Below, piece by piece: positions 35,095-40,016 of a DNA stretch of 40,016 nt (position 1 is the stretch's first letter; every line of letters begins with the position of its first letter). Location: assembly GCF_003364205.1 (NCBI RefSeq), contig NZ_NXLV01000016.1, positions 1 through 40,016 of the forward strand, in the 5' to 3' direction. Source of the DNA: Helicobacter brantae. Its GTDB lineage: Bacteria > Campylobacterota > Campylobacteria > Campylobacterales > Helicobacteraceae. Made by a program: the position numbers and the translations under genes. The notes beneath the pieces are model-generated. The model saw only the letters and a list, made by a program, of their open reading frames with translations, ran no database searches and had not been told where the DNA came from.

Positions 35095-36410
35095 TGCTTT
35101 TTGCACACTCAACCCTCAATCGTTGCAAAAAGATTCTTCAAATCGCTCTCCCTAGTGGGCTAAACTCTTTTTTGGATATTCTCAACATCTCCATAGCTCT
35201 TCTCTTTGTAGGCAAACTCTCCACCTCCCACATCGTCGCCTTTGGAGTGGGAATGAATTTCATTATGCTTTTTTACACAATCACAGCGATTTTTTTCACA
35301 GGGACAAATGCCATCATCTCTCGCCTCTTCAAAGACTACCCCCAACGCCAAATCGCCCTCTCCACCCTCTCACTCTTCTCTCTCCTCTCCTCTCTTCCCA
35401 TCTCAATCTTTGCAATGTGTATTGATAGAATCTATCTGCACTGGATGGGAGGGAGTGAGGAAGCATTAAATCTAGCTCAAACTTACCTTGAAGTGCTAGT
35501 CTATGGCTTCCCTGCCCTGCTTCTCAAAACCACGCTGACTTCAGCATTTTCAGCTATCTCAAAAGCCAAGATTCCTTTCTATATCAAAATCTTTTGCACC
35601 TCTTTTAATATCATGGCAAACTATGCTCTAATCTTTGGCTTTCTCTTCATTCCTCATCTTGATATGGTAGGGGCTGGGATTGCCAATGTAGCCTCAATCT
35701 CACTAGAAGTCGCCCTTCTCCTTTATATGGCAAACAAAGAATTCAAATTCACAACAACCCTCAATACCAAATACTTCAAACTTGCCCTCAAAATCGGCAC
35801 ACCCACAGGGATTGAGAGGGCTTTTACACTCTTCTCACTTGTATTGATTGCCAAATTTTTGCTTAGCTATGGAGATGAGATTTTAGCAGGGTTTCAAATC
35901 GGAGGGAGGATTGAGGCATTTGCTTTTATGCCAGGTTTTGGCTTTATGATTGCCTCAATGACTCTAATGGGACAAAACATCAAACACCTCAAAATCGCAA
36001 AACACTACATCTACCTCATTCTCCTCATCTCCTCAATCTTTATGGGGATTTTAGGGGTTTTGATGTGTGCTTTTGGCAAACCACTCTCCACTCTCTTTAG
36101 CACTGATCTTGAAGTGATTGATTATTCTTTTGCCTATCTTGTAGCTGTGGGCATCTCTCAAATCCCTTTGATTATCATTTTTGTGCTTGATGGGGCTCTT
36201 AGAGGTGCAGGAGCGACAAAAACTTCACTGCTTATCAATGCATTAAGCATTTGGGGATTGAGAATTTTGCCGATGTATTTATGCACTTATTTTTCCCTCT
36301 CATATCTGTATATTTTTGGCATTATTTGTATTGAAACTTTTATAAGAGCAGGGATTTTTTGGAGAGTGTTCTCTCAAGAAAAATGGAAGAAAAATATTGT
36401 GAAAATTTGA
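35094..36410 (+). CDS. MATE family efflux transporter
   Basis: A 438-residue membrane protein with about 12 helices. The N-lobe shows LQIALPSGLNSFLDILNISIALLFVGKLS; the second lobe has IGTPTGIERAFTLF and AGFQIGGRIEAFAFMPGFGF, good matches to the MATE/DinF group. Start at ATG 35094 overlaps the mutY stop (TAATG), with AAGG eight bases upstream. Possible role: export of a drug or metabolite. A DNA-repair neighbour does not predict the substrate. Confidence 0.88.
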   Translation: MLFAHSTLNRCKKILQIALPSGLNSFLDILNISIALLFVGKLSTSHIVAFGVGMNFIMLFYTITAIFFTGTNAIISRLFKDYPQRQIALSTLSLFSLLSSLPISIFAMCIDRIYLHWMGGSEEALNLAQTYLEVLVYGFPALLLKTTLTSAFSAISKAKIPFYIKIFCTSFNIMANYALIFGFLFIPHLDMVGAGIANVASISLEVALLLYMANKEFKFTTTLNTKYFKLALKIGTPTGIERAFTLFSLVLIAKFLLSYGDEILAGFQIGGRIEAFAFMPGFGFMIASMTLMGQNIKHLKIAKHYIYLILLISSIFMGILGVLMCAFGKPLSTLFSTDLEVIDYSFAYLVAVGISQIPLIIIFVLDGALRGAGATKTSLLINALSIWGLRILPMYLCTYFSLSYLYIFGIICIETFIRAGIFWRVFSQEKWKKNIVKI

Positions 36411-36422
36411 CAAGGAGAAACA

Positions 36423-37694
36423 ATGCGATTGTTATGTTGTGTATTTTTAGGATTTTTTACTTTGGGATATGGATTGGAGCTAGATCTTTCTTTGGAAGAT
36501 TTACAATCTCAAAAAACCACGCCACAAAAACACGAAGATGATTTCCTCAATGCCCTAGAGCTTGAACTCAATCAATCTGCCCAACAAGAGCAAGATGAGC
36601 TTCAAGACACTCAAGAAACTACCAAAGACTCTACCCCCAATAGCACACAACCCTCCAATACCACTCCCCAAAATGATGAGAAAATCCCTCAAGAAATCAC
36701 TCAAGCCCCCCAAGAGGAGCAGACAACTCAAGAAGAGCAATCCCCTCAAAGCAACCAAGAAACTCAAGAGGCAGACAAAGAAGCCCCTAGCCCTGCACCC
36801 ACTCAACTAGAGCAAACTCTCAATCAGATACAAATCCCTCAAAATCAAGTCGCCCCCCAACAACCTCAACCTCAACCTCAACCTCAACCACAACCACAAC
36901 CACAACCACAACCACAACCACAACCACAACCACAACCACAACCACAACCACAACCACAACCACAACCTCAACCACAACCACAAGCACAACCACAACCACA
37001 AGCACCTCAACCTCAAACACCAACGCCACAGCCTCAACAGCCCAACCCCCAATCCCCCATCCATCACAACACCCCCACACCCACAAACCAAGAACACTTC
37101 ACCCATAGAGAAAAAATCAAAATCATAGGCAAAGAAGAATTGATGCAAAAATCCAATCTTTGCGATGAAAAGGGAGATGAGAAGGTTTGCTTTGAGGTGG
37201 GAATGATTTATTATCAAGGGCGAAGCGTGAAAGGGCAGAATCTCCAAGAAGCCTATCATTATCTTGAAAAATCCTGTCAAGGCTCAAAAGGTTTGGGGTG
37301 CTATGAGGCAGGAATCATCAATATCAATAGTGGCAAAGACTTGCATGAGGGTGCAACTTGGCTAGATCGTGCGTGTCAAAGTGGGGATTTAAGAGGATGT
37401 CGCAACCTTGCAATCCTCTACTACAATGGACAAGGTGTAGCCAAAAACATTTATCAAGCCTTCAATCTCTTCAAAAAAGGTTGCGAAGCAGGAGATGAAA
37501 AATCTTGCCATAAGTTTTATTTGGGATTAGGCAATGCTTATAGGGATTCTCAAAACTACCCCAAAGCCAAAGCAATGTATGACAAAGCTTGTTCTATGGG
37601 AGAGCAAGTGGCTTGTCAAGAGCTTTATCTACTCTCACGCAAAGCCCACCCCTCAACTCGCTATCTTTTTGGAAATAGCCAAAACAAACCCTAG
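36423..37694 (+). CDS. Secreted Sel1-repeat protein with long Pro-Gln tract
   Basis: 423 residues. Signal peptide MRLLCCVFLGFFTLGYG, then an acidic Gln/Thr/Glu-rich linker (about residues 25-145), a Pro-Gln tract of 20 uninterrupted PQ units (about 148-187) with further PQ/AQ/TP sequence, and a C-terminal block of about five Sel1-like repeats (about 245-405) with Cys pairs in ACQSGDLRGC, GCEAGDEKSC and ACSMGEQVAC. Pro-Gln and Pro-rich linkers often span the periplasm or cell wall, so the repeats may be held away from the membrane. Good AAGGAG before ATG. Its last 42 bases overlap the 3' end of ftsW on the other strand. Confidence 0.85.
   Translation: MRLLCCVFLGFFTLGYGLELDLSLEDLQSQKTTPQKHEDDFLNALELELNQSAQQEQDELQDTQETTKDSTPNSTQPSNTTPQNDEKIPQEITQAPQEEQTTQEEQSPQSNQETQEADKEAPSPAPTQLEQTLNQIQIPQNQVAPQQPQPQPQPQPQPQPQPQPQPQPQPQPQPQPQPQPQPQPQPQAQPQPQAPQPQTPTPQPQQPNPQSPIHHNTPTPTNQEHFTHREKIKIIGKEELMQKSNLCDEKGDEKVCFEVGMIYYQGRSVKGQNLQEAYHYLEKSCQGSKGLGCYEAGIININSGKDLHEGATWLDRACQSGDLRGCRNLAILYYNGQGVAKNIYQAFNLFKKGCEAGDEKSCHKFYLGLGNAYRDSQNYPKAKAMYDKACSMGEQVACQELYLLSRKAHPSTRYLFGNSQNKP
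36864..36983 (+). repeat. Hexanucleotide coding repeat (20 Pro-Gln units)
   Basis: Twenty six-base units in frame: four CCTCAA, thirteen CCACAA (36888-36965), one CCTCAA, two CCACAA, then GCACAA breaks the run. The thirteen identical units are the likely site of slippage. Unit length is a multiple of three, so copy changes lengthen or shorten the linker without frameshift. Confidence 0.9.
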
Positions 37695-38813
37695 TGCAAT
37701 ACTTGTCGCAAGTGTTACACTCCCTCCATAGCTCAAAAATGGCACAGCAATCCCTTTGATAGGGATAAGCCCTGCCACACCCATTGCATTGACAAAGAAA
37801 GAGAAAAAGAGTAAAAACGCAATCCCAATACAATAAAGCGAATAAGTGCGATTCTCCACACGATTGGCAATCTTTAAAATAGGAAATAAGATTCCAAACA
37901 CAAAAACACTCAATACAACAAAAATCCCCACCACCCCAAACTCTTCAGCTAACCCTGCCAAAACCATATCTGTATGAGCCTCACTCAAAAACCCAAGCTT
38001 GACAACCCCATCTCCCACCCCATTGCCAAAAAATCCACCATTCCATATTGCATTCCCTGCGTGATAGAGCTGATAGGGTTCAGGTAACTCATCAAGCCTA
38101 AGATATTGCGTAATCCCACTAGGGAGCATATCCCTTAGCCCCACCATCCAAATCTTAATCCTCTCAATTCTCCTAGAGCTTAACCCCACAGCCAAAAGAA
38201 CCAACATCATTATCCCCACAAGTAAAACAAGCATCATTCTTAGACTTCCCCCCACAAAAATAAGCATCATACACAGAATCAAGCTCATTACAAACACTTG
38301 CCCAAAGTCATTTTGAAACACCACAATCGCCCCATAACACATCACAATCAAGCCTAGATATGGGAGCAAACTCACAATCTCACTCTTTAGCTCCACTTTT
38401 TTATCAAGACGAAAATTTTTTGTCAGATTGATAGCCAAAAACATTACAAAACCAATCTTAAAAAACTCCAAAGGTGCGATAGAAAATGCCCCAAGCCTAA
38501 GCCACCTCTTTGCCCCTCCTGCACTTGTAGCCATACTCTCAGGAGCCCAATAAAGTGCCACAATCACAATCAAAGAACCCAAGAAAAAATAAGGCATCAA
38601 TTTTTTGAAATATTTATCCATATCAATTTGAGAAATCCCCCACATCAATAACACCCCCACAATCACAGCGATAAATTGCCGAAACAAAAAATGATAATCT
38701 TGATAACTAAAATGCAAGATTGTATAAGTAGAAAGTGAGTAACTCATCACAATCCCCACAGCAAACAAAAACACAGCAGAATAAAAAATCTTTTTTTGCA
38801 TTACCCTATCCAT
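37653..38813 (-). CDS. ftsW: Cell-division SEDS protein FtsW
   Basis: A 386-residue polytopic membrane protein (about 10 helices), the septal peptidoglycan glycosyltransferase that works with FtsI. Motifs: GGAKRWLRLGAFSIAPLEFFK, the conserved Asp loop VVFQNDFGQVFVM, NAIWNGGFFGNGVGDG, HTDMVLAGLAEEFG, and the end motif GLIPIKGIAVPFLSYGGS. These favour FtsW over RodA. The ATG at 38813 has no ribosome site; ATG 38801 (MQKKIFYSAVF) has AGGG close upstream and may be the true start. It converges on and overlaps the Sel1 gene by 42 bp. Confidence 0.9.
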   Translation of the reverse strand: MDRVMQKKIFYSAVFLFAVGIVMSYSLSTYTILHFSYQDYHFLFRQFIAVIVGVLLMWGISQIDMDKYFKKLMPYFFLGSLIVIVALYWAPESMATSAGGAKRWLRLGAFSIAPLEFFKIGFVMFLAINLTKNFRLDKKVELKSEIVSLLPYLGLIVMCYGAIVVFQNDFGQVFVMSLILCMMLIFVGGSLRMMLVLLVGIMMLVLLAVGLSSRRIERIKIWMVGLRDMLPSGITQYLRLDELPEPYQLYHAGNAIWNGGFFGNGVGDGVVKLGFLSEAHTDMVLAGLAEEFGVVGIFVVLSVFVFGILFPILKIANRVENRTYSLYCIGIAFLLFFSFFVNAMGVAGLIPIKGIAVPFLSYGGSVTLATSIALGFVLAISKKIAS

Positions 38814-38835
38814 TTGATTTTGAATAAAAGTGCTG

Positions 38836-38841
38836 ATTTTA
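38836..38841 (-). promoter_or_regulatory. Possible -10 box of ftsW
   Basis: Minus-strand TAAAAT (in AAGATAAAATCAG), 22 bases before ATG 38813, in the divergent gap shared with the second HEPN gene. Confidence 0.35.
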
Positions 38842-38918
38842 TCTTATTTATCCCCTTTGTTTTTATCCTTTGTGCCAAAACCCACTCAATCATCTTGGAA
38901 AATACCCAAAAAACATTA

Positions 38919-38927
38919 TGCTAAAAT
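38919..38927 (+). promoter_or_regulatory. Extended -10 promoter of the second HEPN gene
   Basis: TGCTAAAAT, 24 bases before the ATG. The context AAAACATTATGCTAAAATCATC matches that before the first HEPN gene (16521-16541) at almost every base although the genes are 22 kb apart. Confidence 0.6.
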
Positions 38928-38951
38928 CATCAAAAACACAAGGAATAGGCA

Positions 38952-39629
38952 ATGCTAAAAATCCCTAGTGAAAAGCTCAAAGAGTTTGATACAGATATAG
39001 TTGCTATCCTCTCTGCTAAGAGATTGGAGAGCTATGAGGGAGATTTGGATAAACACTTTGATAATCTCAATTTGGCTCAAAAGATTGTCAAGCGACTTTC
39101 TGTCCTAGAGATTTATTTACGCAATAAGCTTGATTTTTGCCTCAAAGAGATGATAGGAGAAGAGTGGATCAAAACCAAAGAGAGTTTGGAAATCATCAAA
39201 GAAAAAAGCAATCTCTCTATCCTAGATTTACACTCTCATCAAATCCTCTCCTCTCTTATGTTTGGAGAGATTGTCAGACTGATAAATTTTTATAAAATAG
39301 AGCATTATATGCTTGATTTAAGAAGTATGGATTTCAAAAAATATCATTGGAGCAATAGAAATTTTTTCTATATCAATGGCAAGAAAAACAAGCTCTCCAA
39401 TGTAGAGAAAGTCAATACTGCCCTCAATCTCATTCGCACTATTCGCAATCGTGCATTTCATTGGGAAAATTTACTTAAGGTTACAATCAAAGACAATGGA
39501 GAGATATTCCCACGCATTACACACAAAGAAAGAGGCTCGACTTTGGGAGTAATGCCTGATAAAATCCTAGTCTTTTTAGATGACTTACTCAATACGATTG
39601 ATAATGATGTGATTAGAAAGAATGTATAG
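38952..39629 (+). CDS. HEPN-domain, Abi_2/AbiF-like protein (paralogue 2)
   Basis: 225 residues, soluble. It has the same HEPN motif R165-x4-H170 (IRTIRNRAFHWENLLK) at the same numbering as the protein at 16565, and the same EIYLRN-LDFCL, QILSSLM-GE, YKIEHYM and KYHWSN blocks. It ends at TAG just before the hairpin element, whereas paralogue 1 reads through it. AAGGA lies seven bases before ATG. Conservation is strongest around the HEPN motif and the YKIEHYM/KYHWSN blocks, as expected for an active ribonuclease site and its support. Predicted RNA-targeting toxin or defence protein; a housekeeping RNA role cannot be excluded. Confidence 0.6.
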   Translation: MLKIPSEKLKEFDTDIVAILSAKRLESYEGDLDKHFDNLNLAQKIVKRLSVLEIYLRNKLDFCLKEMIGEEWIKTKESLEIIKEKSNLSILDLHSHQILSSLMFGEIVRLINFYKIEHYMLDLRSMDFKKYHWSNRNFFYINGKKNKLSNVEKVNTALNLIRTIRNRAFHWENLLKVTIKDNGEIFPRITHKERGSTLGVMPDKILVFLDDLLNTIDNDVIRKNV

Positions 39630-39636
39630 AAGAAGT

Positions 39637-39652
39637 GGGTGCAGGTCCGCCC
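39637..39652 (+). repeat. GC-rich hairpin element, copy 2
   Basis: GGGTG-CAGGTC-CGCCC, eight bases after the HEPN stop. The T pairs with G as a wobble, where the other two copies have a C-G pair, so the stem is kept. A second weak stem GGGAA (39663-39667) / TTCCC could follow. No T run. Confidence 0.6.
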
Positions 39653-39700
39653 TTGAACGCAGGGGAATTATAGCTTAAAACCCGTTACATTTCCCAAAAA

Positions 39701-39808
39701 CACATAATAAAGAGACTCGACTTTGGAGTAATGCCTGATAAAATCCTAGTCTTTTTAGATGACTTACTCAATACGATTGATAATGATGTGATTAGAAAGA
39801 ATGTATAG
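39701..39808 (+). pseudogene. Duplicated 3' fragment of the HEPN gene
   Basis: Bases 39711-39808 repeat codons for the last ~33 residues of the HEPN protein (around VMPDKILVFLDDLLNTIDN), with a single-base loss near 39725 that shifts the first codons relative to the rest. No start or ribosome site; a non-coding remnant of the tandem duplication. Confidence 0.8.
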
Positions 39809-39815
39809 AAGAAGT

Positions 39816-39831
39816 GGGCGCAGGTCCGCCC
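39816..39831 (+). repeat. GC-rich hairpin element, copy 3
   Basis: GGGCG-CAGGTC-CGCCC, the duplicate of the element at 39637, with a full Watson-Crick stem. Confidence 0.6.
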
Positions 39832-39846
39832 TTGAACGCAGGGGAA

Positions 39847-40016
39847 TTATAGCTTAAAATCCGTTACATTTCCCAAAAATAAAGGGCTTGACGATAACAC
39901 GCCACCCCCTCCCACATCTCCCACACCTCCCACATCTCCCACATCTCCCACATCTCCCACATCTCCCACATCTCCCACATCTCCCACATCTCCCACATCT
40001 CCCACATCTCCCACAT
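39847..40016 (-). CDS. Possible partial ORF, Asp-Val-Gly repeats (runs off the window)
   Basis: On the minus strand one frame is open from the window edge to TAA at 39847-39849. It reads (Asp-Val-Gly)n through the 9-bp repeat, then GGGVLSSSPLFLGNVTDFKL. The other copy of the duplication encodes the matching VFLGNVTGFKL ending on the minus strand. Low-complexity DNA is often open by chance, and no start is visible, so this may not be a gene. Confidence 0.2.
   Translation of the reverse strand, partial: VGDVGDVGDVGDVGDVGDVGDVGDVGDVGGVGDVGGGGVLSSSPLFLGNVTDFKL
39909..40016. repeat. 9-bp tandem repeat, 12 units to the window edge
   Basis: CTCCCACAT repeated exactly twelve times, with one variant (unit 2, CTCCCACAC). 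It starts after ACGCCACCCC and is cut by the end of the window, so the true copy number is unknown. Unit length is a multiple of three, so all frames stay open (Pro-Thr-Ser on +, Asp-Val-Gly or Met-Trp-Glu on -). The regular array is the kind of sequence at which assemblies break. Confidence 0.93.

Larger units (their letters stand above)
39521..39879 (+). repeat. ~180-bp imperfect tandem duplication (3' end of HEPN gene plus downstream element)
   Basis: Copy 1 (about 39521-39700) holds the last ~109 bases of the HEPN gene, the hairpin element and about 48 more bases. Copy 2 (about 39701-39879) repeats it with few differences: one lost G (GGGAG to GGAG near 39725), GGGTG to GGGCG in the hairpin, ACCCG to ATCCG, and a diverged left edge. 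Offset is 180 before and 179 after the lost base. The close match points to a recent event. Confidence 0.9.

Noticed and set aside
36864-36983. Phase-variable on/off switch
   Set aside because: Six-base units cannot shift the frame, so only length variation is possible.
36807-37280. Minus-strand ORF with a long Leu-Trp run opposite the Pro-Gln tract
   Set aside because: It is the shadow of the CCACAA repeat inside a well-supported secreted protein gene; no ribosome site.
38952-39629. Transposase or integrase explaining the duplicated cassette
   Set aside because: The protein has a HEPN motif and no DDE, Tyr or Ser recombinase residues; no terminal inverted repeats or target duplications were found around either copy.
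39909-40016. CRISPR array
   Set aside because: Units are 9 bp, contiguous and without spacers; a simple tandem repeat.

Overview
The window looks like chromosomal DNA of a Helicobacter species (Campylobacterota), probably an enterohepatic or non-pylori one. This rests on protein content and on gene order that I recall from H. pylori but could not check: cheV-nspC; trpS-bioC-secG-frr-pyrE-RDD; guaB-gatA; porG-porD-porA-porB; pnp-PRTase-lptD-RDD-purD; lptF near nrdB. The DNA is AT-rich, many start codons follow an AAGGA-type ribosome binding site, and Cys-rich Sel1 (Hcp-like) proteins are present. Nearly everything is housekeeping or envelope biology.

Layout. 1-7515: the tail of an unknown acidic protein, cheV, nspC and dus (+), trpS and bioC (-), then secG-frr-pyrE-RDD (+). 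7546-16454, all on -: guaB/gatA, the four-subunit pyruvate:acceptor oxidoreductase (por) operon, and kdsB-MATE-HAD phosphatase. 16531-17290: a HEPN/Abi-like gene (+). 17426-29687, all on -: a ten-repeat Sel1 protein, two tRNA-Leu genes, atpE, purD-RDD-lptD-PRTase-pnp with a probable 6S RNA upstream of purD, and nrdB-nitrilase-A24 peptidase-lptF. 29880-37694 (+): tRNA-Leu(UAG), then a tightly overlapping run: family 10 glycosyltransferase, surE, tcdA, a 52-residue very acidic protein, aguB, methyltransferase, mutY, MATE, and a Sel1 protein with a long Pro-Gln tract. 37653-38813 (-): ftsW. 38919-40016: a second HEPN/Abi-like gene, a duplicated copy of its 3' end, and a 9-bp tandem repeat running into the window edge.

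How the genes fit together. Several envelope functions are here: LPS core sugar activation (kdsB), LPS export and insertion (lptF, lptD), a fucosyltransferase-like enzyme, septal peptidoglycan synthesis (ftsW), and secreted Sel1 proteins. Central metabolism has pyruvate oxidation (por), ATP synthase c subunit, nucleotide synthesis (guaB, pyrE, purD, nrdB) and two polyamine steps (aguB, nspC). Three of the RNA genes are tRNA-Leu (CAA, GAG, UAG).

Most unusual parts. (1) The two HEPN genes at 16565 and 38952 are about 55% identical paralogues. Each has the same promoter-like sequence before it and the same small GC-rich hairpin after it, so a whole cassette appears duplicated; the second copy has also suffered a local ~180-bp tandem duplication. 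(2) The gene-free stretch upstream of purD folds by eye into a 6S RNA-like rod with its own -10 box. (3) A half-acidic 52-residue protein is wedged between tcdA and aguB with 8-nt overlaps on both sides.
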